Below, piece after piece: positions 16,546-24,767 of a DNA stretch of 34,633 nucleotides (position 1 is the first letter of the stretch; each line of letters opens with the position of its first letter). The translations under genes and the position numbers were made by a program. The notes below the pieces were generated by a model. The model did not search any database, was not told the DNA's origin, and saw only the letters and a program-made list of their open reading frames with translations. Origin of the DNA: Calditrichota bacterium (GTDB lineage Bacteria; Calditrichota; Calditrichia; RBG-13-44-9; J075); assembly GCA_020434205.1 (NCBI GenBank), contig JAGRBF010000143.1, forward strand, positions 348-34,980. Reading direction: 5' to 3'.

Positions 16546-18243
16546 ATGAAAATTCCCTACTACAAAAAGCTCCTGATCTTAAAGCGATTTTTAAATCCGC
16601 TGGTGGTCATTCTGGATAAAATGCGGCTATTGCCGTTGATGGTTCCGTTCGCCAATTCAATTCTAAGGCTGGGCGGAATGGAAAAACGATTCAACCACAA
16701 ACTTGACTATCGGATTTTCGCCGATATTTTTCAGGGTCAGTTTGGGGAGCCTGTCCAGGGTGCTCGAAAGATCGTCTTTTTGTTTATGGCTGGCGCCAAA
16801 AGCCGTCACAATCTGCGCAACATGATGATCGCGAGATTCTTGCAGGATAAAGGGTTTTCACCCCTTTTTTTGGTCTGTGACGGGGTATTCACCATTTGTA
16901 ACCGGGATCGGGTTAACCGGGATCGGAATAAAATTCCCCTCTTCTGTTACGAATGCCATGATGGGTATCGACACATGGCCTCAAAAACGGGGATGCCCAC
17001 TCTCTATTTAAGTAACTACTTCGATTCGGGAAATCAGCAGCTTTTTCAACAAATGGCGGATCGCATCGATGCACTAAACTCCCTTGAGGCCTGCGAAAGT
17101 TTTTCTTTTGAGGAGGTGCCGTTCGGCAAGATGACCCGTAAGAGTGTCCTCTATTATTTAACCCAGGGCGAATTTGAAGGCCGGCGGGAAGAGATATTGG
17201 TTTATCACCAGTACTTGAAATCGGTAACCAAATTTTATCTGATGTTTAAAAATTTCCTTAACCGGGAACCCTTGGCCTCACACCTGATATTAAACAATGG
17301 CGAGCTGGCTTTCGACAACCTTGCCGCCAATATGTTTTTGGAACAAGGTAAAACCTATGTTACCCAGGAGAGTTTCGAAGCACCCAATAGTTGGATTTAT
17401 AAGAAGAATGGAATTGCCATCCGCCTTCGGTGGGAGAGCGAAATGGCGCGTTTCCTGGAGCATGAAATCATTAGACCCGAGGAGCTCAATCTTATCCGCG
17501 AAATGATGAGCAAGCGAAAATCCGGTCAAAATATGGTCTATACTTTTAACAATCCCGAAAACGAGGGAAAAATTGACTTTGACAACCATCGCTACGTCGG
17601 GCTGTTTACCAATTTTATGTGGGACACCACGATCCTGGAACGAAATACTTTTTTTGACTCGATGCGGGAATGGATCCAGGAAACGGTCCGCTTTTGGCAG
17701 GAAAACGGAAGTAATATACGCCTTATTATTCGGGCGCACCCTGCCGAAGTAAAGCTGAAAACCGCTCCCAGCGCCAGATATGTTCGCGACCTTATCAAGG
17801 ATCTGGATCTGGGTGATAATATTATTTTCTTCGACTCCACCGATGAAGTCAATTCATACGAGATTATTTCAAATATTGAATACGGCATTGTTTACGCCAG
17901 TTCAATCGGCCTGGAAATTCCCTATCACGGCAAGCCCTGCGTTGTAGCTGGCGATCCTCATTATCTGGGTCAGGATTTTGTTTTGAGTCCTGAATCCAAA
18001 AACCACTATTTCGAAACCCTAAAATCCCTGAATGAAAAAAGCCTGTCTTTTACGCCCCCGGTGGAAACCTTGTTGAAATATCTTTATTTTATTTATCATC
18101 GACAGGTCAAATACCTGCATGGATTCCAGTCGGGAGGGCTTTCCGCAAGAACCCTTTTCGACATCGAAAGTGCTATGGAATTAGTGGAGGCGAACAAGCC
18201 CATATTGGAAGAGTTCTTTCAGACCTGTATAATATCGACCTGA
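16546..18243 (+). CDS. Capsule-synthase-like protein, possible glycosyltransferase
   Basis: The protein has about 565 residues and no predicted membrane span. Its C-terminal third carries LIIRAHPAE near 394-402, then a FDSTDEVNSYEII stretch and GIVYASSIGLEIPYHGKPCVV. These resemble the donor-binding half of Capsule_synth/KpsS-KpsC and CDP-glycerol-transferase-like enzymes (GT-B fold, acidic residue after a glycine-serine turn). The N-terminal half (KIVFLFMAGAKSRHN near 75) looks like the acceptor-side Rossmann domain. The ATG at 16546 is one base after the flippase stop; an upstream in-frame start at 16501 lies within the flippase. It could transfer the nonulosonic acid or a related sugar, but no close family is recognised. 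A 15-bp in-frame tandem duplication is present at residues about 119-128. Confidence 0.62.
   Translation: MKIPYYKKLLILKRFLNPLVVILDKMRLLPLMVPFANSILRLGGMEKRFNHKLDYRIFADIFQGQFGEPVQGARKIVFLFMAGAKSRHNLRNMMIARFLQDKGFSPLFLVCDGVFTICNRDRVNRDRNKIPLFCYECHDGYRHMASKTGMPTLYLSNYFDSGNQQLFQQMADRIDALNSLEACESFSFEEVPFGKMTRKSVLYYLTQGEFEGRREEILVYHQYLKSVTKFYLMFKNFLNREPLASHLILNNGELAFDNLAANMFLEQGKTYVTQESFEAPNSWIYKKNGIAIRLRWESEMARFLEHEIIRPEELNLIREMMSKRKSGQNMVYTFNNPENEGKIDFDNHRYVGLFTNFMWDTTILERNTFFDSMREWIQETVRFWQENGSNIRLIIRAHPAEVKLKTAPSARYVRDLIKDLDLGDNIIFFDSTDEVNSYEIISNIEYGIVYASSIGLEIPYHGKPCVVAGDPHYLGQDFVLSPESKNHYFETLKSLNEKSLSFTPPVETLLKYLYFIYHRQVKYLHGFQSGGLSARTLFDIESAMELVEANKPILEEFFQTCIIST
16900..16926 (+). repeat. 15-bp in-frame tandem duplication
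   Basis: The 12-mer AACCGGGATCGG occurs at 16900-16911 and again at 16915-16926, encoding NRDRV then NRDRN. It looks like a recent small duplication inside the capsule-synthase-like gene and keeps the reading frame. Confidence 0.85.
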
Positions 18244-18377
18244 CAAAACCGGATTTTCCGATTGCCCAGCCCCCGCTTTCTGTCGGATTTATAAAAAAAT
18301 ATGTGTTATAAAAGATATACGTCAAGGAATTCCCCAATCCTTTTACTTACCATTCGCATCCATTACCCCACTTGATT
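18244..18377 (+). promoter_or_regulatory. Intergenic gap with possible promoter
   Basis: This 134-base gap is the largest in the first 23 kb. It contains a very A/T-rich stretch at 18287-18320 with a TATAAA hexamer at 18307-18312. A fresh promoter for the genes from 18378 on is possible. There is no convincing -35 element at standard spacing, and no terminator hairpin with a T-tract was seen. Confidence 0.3.
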
Positions 18378-19664
18378 ATGATCAGTCAACGCGTTTTGAA
18401 CATCATTTGTGCGCTCCCAATTATCAACATCGTTCTGGATGTTTTCGTATTGGCTAACCTGGATGAAGGGTCGCTATTTCCCCAATTGAGAGCGCTGTTC
18501 CTGATCCTGCTGGCTATTTACGTTTTCCAAAAGCGATTCAAGCTGGATTATGCCGGCTTTCCAATTATCCTGTTTCTGCTTTACATCGCAGTCCTAATAC
18601 CTTTTTCATCAAAAATGGGGTATTCGTTCAGAATTTATTCCAAAGTTTTTATTACCCTGATGATGTTTTTTGTGGGCTATTATACGATTACCAATGTACA
18701 GGCTTTCAAAAAGCTGAATCAATCCATGGTTTACCTGATGGTTTTTGTTATTGGGTATACGATATACTCCACAATTGCCGGGGTAGGGTTGGGTTGGTAT
18801 CTTCAGGATGAACAGTTCTCTACCGGTTATATCGTTGGCTCCGGTCTTTACCCTGTTTCTTTTGCTATAATCCTCTTCCCTTTTATAATCCTTTTTTATC
18901 AGAAGAAAAATCACCGGCTAATCGTGGCAGGTATAACCATTGTCTCCATGGTCATTCTTTTACTTTCGCTACGCCGGACCACCGTATTGTCTGTTGTGGT
19001 GGGGTATGCGACCTTTTTTATCTTTACCACGCGCCGGGGACAATTTGTAAAGGTCGCCGTTTTTGCCGGAATTATCCTGACGGCCCTTTTCCCTTACTAC
19101 CAGGATGTTCTGTGGCATCGTTTCGAATCGCGCTTTGGGGAATACGAAAGTACCGCAGAGGCATTCCGGCCGGAAGAACAGGCCCGCTATCTCGAAACCC
19201 TCGTGGTATACGAAGAAGTTTTGTCTTTCCGCAATCCGGCCAAAAGTATCTTTGGCAAGGAGATCTTCAACTCTCCGGGAAACTACGGGGTAGGAATTTT
19301 CAGTCGTTTCCGACAACTGCACATTGATTACAATATTATTTTGCATGGTTCTGGTCTGGTGGGGTTATTACTGTATCTTTTTATTTTTTATCGCCTGTAC
19401 AAGACTGAAATCCGGGTGCGTAAAAAAGTCCCGCAAAATGTTTTTAACACCACCGTGCATGCGGTTTTTATGTCCCTGCTATTCTCCACCATGTTCATCT
19501 CCATGGTTGGGGGAATGCACATTATTACCTTTCGCTCAATAAGCTTCTTATACCTGGGAGGCTTTCTTGGTATGTATCGTGAGCAACTGCGTTATCTCCG
19601 CCGAAAACGTCAGGAAAGCGAATCTGAACCCCCCAAAGCACTCGAGGTATCCCTTCCCGCCTAA
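18378..19664 (+). CDS. O-antigen polymerase/ligase-like membrane protein (Wzy/WaaL type)
   Basis: The product has about 428 residues with roughly ten to twelve hydrophobic helices and a large polar loop (about residues 245-315). That loop contains YESTAEAFRPEEQARYLE, FSRFRQLHIDYN and a final LHGSGLVGLLLY. This layout is that of Wzy polymerases and O-antigen ligases, where the loop lies in the periplasm and holds the arginine and histidine needed for transfer. LRRTTVLSVVVGYATFF is also typical. I chose ATG 18378; a TTG two codons earlier is possible, and neither has a good Shine-Dalgarno site. Polymerase and ligase cannot be separated by sequence alone. The last 25 residues are charged and cytoplasmic. 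Confidence 0.8.
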   Translation: MISQRVLNIICALPIINIVLDVFVLANLDEGSLFPQLRALFLILLAIYVFQKRFKLDYAGFPIILFLLYIAVLIPFSSKMGYSFRIYSKVFITLMMFFVGYYTITNVQAFKKLNQSMVYLMVFVIGYTIYSTIAGVGLGWYLQDEQFSTGYIVGSGLYPVSFAIILFPFIILFYQKKNHRLIVAGITIVSMVILLLSLRRTTVLSVVVGYATFFIFTTRRGQFVKVAVFAGIILTALFPYYQDVLWHRFESRFGEYESTAEAFRPEEQARYLETLVVYEEVLSFRNPAKSIFGKEIFNSPGNYGVGIFSRFRQLHIDYNIILHGSGLVGLLLYLFIFYRLYKTEIRVRKKVPQNVFNTTVHAVFMSLLFSTMFISMVGGMHIITFRSISFLYLGGFLGMYREQLRYLRRKRQESESEPPKALEVSLPA

Positions 19665-19688
19665 AGGCCAGAGTTTGAATTTATCCTC

Positions 19689-20642
19689 ATGAAAGTTCTT
19701 TTTGTTTACAGCGGAAACACCAACAGCCCTTTTACCAGATCGCAAATGCACTCCCTGGAAAATGTTGGGGTGGAGGTGGCGGGTTTCCCCCTTCAGGGGA
19801 GGGGGAAAAAAAGTTATCTCCACAATGCCATGCGGCTCAGAAAGCGGCTTCGGGAAAACCCGGTAGACATTATCCATGCTCACTATGGCTATTGCGGCTG
19901 GGTCAGTTTGTTGGCCCGCAGAAGAGAAAAGATCGTTATGTCCTTTATGGGAAACGATCTCCTGGGCAGTGTCGGGGAGGACGGCAAATATCGCCTGGCC
20001 AGCCGCCTGGAAAGCGCCATCAATATTTTTTTCGCCAGGTGGTTTTATGATCACTGTATCGTCAAATCCCCCAACTTGCGACAGAAGATTAAAAATCTCT
20101 CCCATGTTTCGATTCTTCCCAATGGGGTTAACTTAGCCATTTTTGTCCCGCAAGAGCGCCAGGTCGCCAGGGAAAAACTCGGTCTGGCCGAAGACGGGCG
20201 ATATGTTCTTTTTCCTTACCCGCCGGATTATTATGAAAAAAACTACCCTCTTGCTGAGAAGGCGGTGAATAAACTCAATGATGTACATTTGTTGTCCGTC
20301 TCAGGACTTTCCCAGGGTCAACTCAGCGATTATTACAATGGCGCAGATTTGCTGATTATGACTTCCTTCCACGAAGGTTCTCCCAATGTGGTTAAAGAAG
20401 CCATGGCCTGCAATTGTCCGGTAGTCAGTGTGGATGTCGGGGATGTGGCGACCATCGTCGAAGGGACCAAAAACTGTTATATCACCGGGTATGAGGCCGG
20501 GGAGCTCGCCGCAAAAATTTCCCTGGTGCTCGAAAATGGGAAACGCAGCGACGGCAGGAACCACATAGGACATCTGGCGGTTGGCCATGTCGCGGAGAAA
20601 CTGAAAATGATCTATTTAGCGTTAGTGGAAGGAAATCAGTAA
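19689..20642 (+). CDS. GT4-family glycosyltransferase
   Basis: This 317-residue GT-B enzyme retains the anomeric configuration of a nucleotide-sugar donor. The N-terminal domain has DIIHAHYGYCG near 59-69 and MSFMGNDL near 84-91. The C-terminal donor domain has the EX7E motif with E229 and E237 in HEGSPNVVKEAMACNCPVV, followed by SVDVGD. This is a compact member; many GT4 enzymes have 350-400 residues, and the linker between domains seems short. It ends two bases before the amidotransferase gene. The donor and acceptor are unknown. Confidence 0.88.
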   Translation: MKVLFVYSGNTNSPFTRSQMHSLENVGVEVAGFPLQGRGKKSYLHNAMRLRKRLRENPVDIIHAHYGYCGWVSLLARRREKIVMSFMGNDLLGSVGEDGKYRLASRLESAINIFFARWFYDHCIVKSPNLRQKIKNLSHVSILPNGVNLAIFVPQERQVAREKLGLAEDGRYVLFPYPPDYYEKNYPLAEKAVNKLNDVHLLSVSGLSQGQLSDYYNGADLLIMTSFHEGSPNVVKEAMACNCPVVSVDVGDVATIVEGTKNCYITGYEAGELAAKISLVLENGKRSDGRNHIGHLAVGHVAEKLKMIYLALVEGNQ

Positions 20643-20644
20643 CT

Positions 20645-22474
20645 ATGTGTGGAATTTCCGGAATGGTTAATTTGAATGGACAGGCGACTCAGCAAGACCA
20701 GATTATAGCAATGATGCGGGAGATGAAGCACCGGGGACCCAATGATGAGGGCTTTTTTATCGAGGGAAACACCGGGCTGGGGTTTGTTCGCCTGAGTATC
20801 CTGGACCTTTCGGCTGCGGGGCATCAACCGATGTTTAGCCGCGATGAGCGATACGTCATTATCTTTAATGGCGAAATCTACAATTACATCGAACTTAGGG
20901 AAGAACTGGCCGGTGAATATTCTTTCAAATCCAATACGGATACCGAGGTACTTCTCGCCGGTTACCTGAAATGGGGTGAGGCCCTACAGGATCGCCTAAA
21001 TGGGATGTGGGCCCTGGCGATTTACGATCGAAGGGAAAAATCACTTTTCATTTCCAGAGATCGCTTTGGCATCAAGCCGCTATACTACTTCCTGGACTCG
21101 CAACAGCTAATCTTTGCCTCCGAGTTCTCTTCTATTCTGAAAGTTCTGCCGCACAAACCCGGAGCCAATGATCAGATCATTTTTGATTATCTGACCTTTA
21201 ATCGGACCAACCACACTGAGAACACCTTTTTCGACGGTATCAAAAAACTCCAGCACGGCCACTGCATGAACGTCCGGAACGGCCAGGTTGCCATTCGCCG
21301 GTGGTATGATCTGACCTCCCGGATTGGCAAGCCGTTCACCACAACCGAAGACTTCCGGGAAACGCTTGAGGCGGCTATTCAAATCCGGATGCGCAGCGAT
21401 GTGCCGGTCGGCGCCTGTCTGAGCGGGGGGCTCGATTCGGCCACGATTGTTTCGCTAATCCAGCAAATGCCGCAATTCAAAAATGTACATTCTTTCTCCG
21501 CCGTTTACGGCGCGGGTCAACAGGGGGACGAATCCGATTTTATTAATGAATTCCGCGACAGCCTGGAAAATATGCACTTTATTAACCCAACCGCGGCGTC
21601 CCTGTTCAACGACCTGGATGCATTTGTGCGTGCACTGGAAGAACCGGTCCCCAGCACTTCTATATATGCCCTCTTCCGGGTCATGGAACTCGCCAAAGAT
21701 ACGGTTACGGTGCTGCAAAACGGCCAGGGAGCAGATGAGTTACTGGCCGGGTACGATTACTTTTTTGGCTTTTTTTTCAAGGAGCTTCTTCTGAGCATGC
21801 GCTGGATGCACCTGGCCAAAGAGCTGAAGCATTATAGCGCCAAACACCGCTCTGCCTTCGCTCTGAAATACCTGGCTTTTCTTCTTTTGCCCACCGCCCT
21901 GCGCCTCAAAGGCCGGGTGGCCTCGAAGAACTTTGTGAATGAGGATTTCAGCCGGCGTTTTGACGGGGATACCCGCAATGTCCTGGCCGACAAACTTTAT
22001 GGATCCACCTCGCTGAGGGATGCTTTGGTCAACCATTTCGAATACAAATTTGAGCATATGCTCATCTGGGGAGACCATTGTTCCATGTGGTATTCTCTGG
22101 AACTGCGCTTCCCCTTTCTCGACTATCGCTTGGTCGAGCGGGCTCTGGCCCTGCCGCTGGAGCAGGTGATGAATCAGGGGATGACAAAATACATCCTACG
22201 GGAGGCCATGAAGGGGGTTATCCCGGAGAAGATCCGGACCCGACGAGATAAAATGGGGTTCTCGACTCCGGAAGCTCAGTGGTTTCGCGAACAACCCTTC
22301 CGGGGTATGATTGAAGAAATTCTCAACTCAAACCGCTTGCGGGAGCGGGGTTACATCGATCCCCGGAAAGCCGGCAACCTCTACCAACGCCATTTGAAAG
22401 GAGAAGTCGATATCTCCCGGGATATTTGGAAATGGATTCACCTGGAAAAATGGTTCGAGAAGTTCATCGACTAA
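20645..22474 (+). CDS. asnB: Asparagine-synthase-like glutamine amidotransferase
   Basis: The protein has 609 residues. The N-terminal class II glutaminase domain begins MCGISG, with Cys2 as nucleophile after Met removal, and has RLSILDLS, NGEIYNY and the RDRFGIKPLYY segment. The C-terminal synthetase domain has the PP-loop SGGLDS at 260-265 and QGADELLAGY further on. Both active sites look intact. Housekeeping AsnB makes asparagine. Within glycan loci homologues (WbpS, PseA-like) amidate sugar carboxylates or make acetamidino groups. Here, amidation of a diamino-uronic acid is plausible because wbpB/D/E-like genes are in the same locus; that is inference. Confidence 0.9.
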   Translation: MCGISGMVNLNGQATQQDQIIAMMREMKHRGPNDEGFFIEGNTGLGFVRLSILDLSAAGHQPMFSRDERYVIIFNGEIYNYIELREELAGEYSFKSNTDTEVLLAGYLKWGEALQDRLNGMWALAIYDRREKSLFISRDRFGIKPLYYFLDSQQLIFASEFSSILKVLPHKPGANDQIIFDYLTFNRTNHTENTFFDGIKKLQHGHCMNVRNGQVAIRRWYDLTSRIGKPFTTTEDFRETLEAAIQIRMRSDVPVGACLSGGLDSATIVSLIQQMPQFKNVHSFSAVYGAGQQGDESDFINEFRDSLENMHFINPTAASLFNDLDAFVRALEEPVPSTSIYALFRVMELAKDTVTVLQNGQGADELLAGYDYFFGFFFKELLLSMRWMHLAKELKHYSAKHRSAFALKYLAFLLLPTALRLKGRVASKNFVNEDFSRRFDGDTRNVLADKLYGSTSLRDALVNHFEYKFEHMLIWGDHCSMWYSLELRFPFLDYRLVERALALPLEQVMNQGMTKYILREAMKGVIPEKIRTRRDKMGFSTPEAQWFREQPFRGMIEEILNSNRLRERGYIDPRKAGNLYQRHLKGEVDISRDIWKWIHLEKWFEKFID

Positions 22475-22483
22475 GGACAAAAT

Positions 22484-23578
22484 ATGCGTATCCTCGCCTA
22501 TATGGGCCATCCTGCTCATTTTCATCTGTTGAAAAATGCCATTCTGAACCTGCAGAAAAAGGGGCATGAAACGTTAGTCCTCATCCAAACCAAGGATATT
22601 CTGGAACGCCTGCTTAAAGGAGCCGGAATTGAATACCAGAATGTTTTGGTCGAACGCCGCAAGGACCATCCGGTGTCGATTGCTTTAAGTCTGCTTAGCA
22701 AAGATTGGCACATGATCAAGCTGGCCAAAAAGTTTAAGCCGGATCTCCTGGTGGGGACTTCGGTGGAGATCACCCATGTCGGCAAATTTATCGGTAGGCC
22801 TTCAGTGGTGGTCAATGAGGACGACTGGGATTATATCCCGCGTTTTGCCAATATGGGCTACCCTTTTGCCAGCACCATTTTATTGCCGGATAACTGCCGG
22901 GCCGGAAAGTGGCAGCATAAGGTGGTTAACTATCGTAGTTACCACGAATTAGCTTATTTACATCCCAATCATTTTGTACCGGACAAAACCATTGCCCAGC
23001 CGCTGTACGGGGATCGCGATCGCTACTACATTCTGCGTTTCGTGCATTTGGGAGGACATCATGATGAGGGCAAGCAGGGTATTCACAAAGAGTTGGGCCT
23101 CAGAATAGTCAATCGCCTCGAGGAATACGGCAAAGTGCACATCACTTCCGAGCGGGAACTGGAACCGGAGTTCGAGCCCTATCGCATTTCCATCAACCCG
23201 CTGGATATTCACCACGCCATGTATTTTGCCGACATGTATATCGGCGACAGCCAGTCTATGGCCATGGAAGCGTCCGTCCTGGGAACCCCTTCCATACGGT
23301 TCAACGATTTTGCCGGCGATATTTCGGTTCTGGAGGAGCTGGAACACACGTATCATCTGGCGGTCGGCATCCGGACTGCTTATCCGGACAAGCTTTTCGC
23401 AAAATTAGAAGAATATTTAACCACCCCGGATATCGTTCCGCAATTCAAGCAGCGCCGCGAGCGGTTGGTAAAAGAGAAAATTGACTATGCCGCTTTTTTG
23501 ACTTGGTTTCTGGAAAACTATCCGGAAAGCGAACGACAGATGCGGGAGAAGCCGGAATTGCAGAACCGGTTTGCCTGA
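22484..23578 (+). CDS. DUF354-family protein, GT-B-like
   Basis: This 364-residue soluble protein resembles the DUF354 family, which has a two-domain glycosyltransferase-B-like fold and is common in archaea and in bacterial polysaccharide loci. Visible family marks are the opening MRILAYMGHPAHFHLLKN, DLLVGTSVEITHVGKFIGRPSVVVNEDD in the centre (two adjoining segments), and YIGDSQSMAMEASVLGTPSIRFNDF (two segments) in the C-terminal half, equivalent to a nucleotide-sugar-binding site. AAGGA precedes the ATG. No reaction has been firmly assigned to the family that I know of. Here it probably acts as a glycosyltransferase or as a nucleotide-sugar-processing enzyme. Confidence 0.8.
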   Translation: MRILAYMGHPAHFHLLKNAILNLQKKGHETLVLIQTKDILERLLKGAGIEYQNVLVERRKDHPVSIALSLLSKDWHMIKLAKKFKPDLLVGTSVEITHVGKFIGRPSVVVNEDDWDYIPRFANMGYPFASTILLPDNCRAGKWQHKVVNYRSYHELAYLHPNHFVPDKTIAQPLYGDRDRYYILRFVHLGGHHDEGKQGIHKELGLRIVNRLEEYGKVHITSERELEPEFEPYRISINPLDIHHAMYFADMYIGDSQSMAMEASVLGTPSIRFNDFAGDISVLEELEHTYHLAVGIRTAYPDKLFAKLEEYLTTPDIVPQFKQRRERLVKEKIDYAAFLTWFLENYPESERQMREKPELQNRFA

Positions 23579-23654
23579 TCTTCCCCGTATCACAAAAAAA
23601 TTAATCCCCGCAATTGATGAAAGACCTATCTAAACTCAACCTAGTCGACCAACT

Positions 23655-24719
23655 ATGAAAATCATTTCCGTCGTCGGGGCGCGTCCCCAGTTTGTGAAAT
23701 TGGCGCCCCTCTCGCGCCGCCTTCGTAAAGTGGCCGATGAAGTGATCGTCCATACCGGCCAGCATTACGATGCCAATATGTCCGACTCCTTTTTTGAGGA
23801 CATGAATATTGCCCGGCCCGATTATTCCCTGAATGTCGGCAGTGGCCGGCACGGTGAACAGACCGGTCGCATGCTTATCGAGCTGGAGAAGGTCATGATG
23901 GCCGAAAAACCGGATGCGGTGGTGGTTTTTGGAGACACCAATTCCACCCTGGCAGCAGCCCTGGCAGCGGTAAAACTGCACATCAAAACGGTCCATGTCG
24001 AGGCCGGATTGCGCAGTTTCAACCGGGAAATGCCCGAAGAGATCAACCGAATCATGACCGACCACTGCTCGGACTATCTCTTTGCGCCGACCCCAATTGC
24101 CATGGATAACCTCAGGAAAGAGAATCTGGGGCCGAAGAGCTACCTGTTCGGGGATATCATGGTGGATGCTCTGCTGGACAATCTGGACCGGGCCGAAAGC
24201 CAGTCAAAGATCGTCGAGCGCCTGGAATTGGCGAAGCGCGATTACGTGCTGGTTACCCTGCACCGCCCCTACAATGTCGACGATCCCGCCCGACTCACCC
24301 AGATCTTCAAAAATCTGGCCGATCTTCCCCATACCGTGGTATTTCCCATTCACCCCCGCACCCGGGCCATTGTGGCCAAATACGATATCCCTATTCCCGA
24401 ACAATTTGTGCTGATCGACCCGGTGGGTTACCTCGATTTTCTGAAGTTACAGAAACATTGCGAGCGTATTCTCACCGATTCCGGGGGAATCCAAAAGGAA
24501 GCTTATATTCAGGAAAAACCGTGTATTACCCTTCGCTCGGAAACCGAATGGCTGGAGACCCTGGAAGTGGGCTGGAATATCCTGATGGATCCCGCTAATC
24601 CCAATTTGGCTGCCGAGGTGGCCGGATTCTCCCCCCCCGCGGCCCATCCCGCCGTTTTTGGTGAGCAAGTTGCTCAGAAGATGGTTGATTTCCTGGTTGA
24701 TCTTGATGGATGCGATTAG
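23655..24719 (+). CDS. wecB: Non-hydrolysing UDP-GlcNAc 2-epimerase (WecB/WbpI family)
   Basis: The product has 354 residues, normal for this family, and should interconvert UDP-N-acetyl-gluco and -manno sugars. Motifs include VVGARPQFVKLAPL at the N-terminus, HTGQHYD near 36, GDTNSTLAAALAA near 94, HVEAGLRSFNREMPEEINR near 115, LVTLHRP near 198, HPRTR, and TDSGGIQKEA near 275. With wbpB/D/E-like genes in the same locus it may act as WbpI on UDP-GlcNAc(3NAc)A to give the mannuronic form; with the dehydrogenase at 5.5 kb it could make ManNAcA. It has no clear Shine-Dalgarno site. By eye its G+C content is higher than that of the central genes. Confidence 0.92.
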   Translation: MKIISVVGARPQFVKLAPLSRRLRKVADEVIVHTGQHYDANMSDSFFEDMNIARPDYSLNVGSGRHGEQTGRMLIELEKVMMAEKPDAVVVFGDTNSTLAAALAAVKLHIKTVHVEAGLRSFNREMPEEINRIMTDHCSDYLFAPTPIAMDNLRKENLGPKSYLFGDIMVDALLDNLDRAESQSKIVERLELAKRDYVLVTLHRPYNVDDPARLTQIFKNLADLPHTVVFPIHPRTRAIVAKYDIPIPEQFVLIDPVGYLDFLKLQKHCERILTDSGGIQKEAYIQEKPCITLRSETEWLETLEVGWNILMDPANPNLAAEVAGFSPPAAHPAVFGEQVAQKMVDFLVDLDGCD

Positions 24720-24756
24720 TATGTTATGATCAGGAGCTGAGAAGAAACTCTTTTCA

Positions 24757-24762
24757 AGGAGG
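24757..24762 (+). promoter_or_regulatory. Strong ribosome binding site AGGAGG
   Basis: AGGAGG lies five bases before the ATG at 24768. This is the strongest Shine-Dalgarno match at good spacing in the window, while many neighbouring genes have none. It suggests efficient, independent translation of the secreted protein. Confidence 0.8.
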
Positions 24763-24767
24763 GAGCT

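Noticed and set aside
18244-18371. Intrinsic terminator after the capsule-synthase-like gene
   Set aside because: Only a four-base-pair hairpin without T-tract could be drawn.
19783-19809. G-run and A-run hairpin in the GT4 gene as a phase-variable tract or terminator
   Set aside because: The G run is five and the A run is seven, too short for confident slippage, and no T-tract follows the hairpin on either strand.
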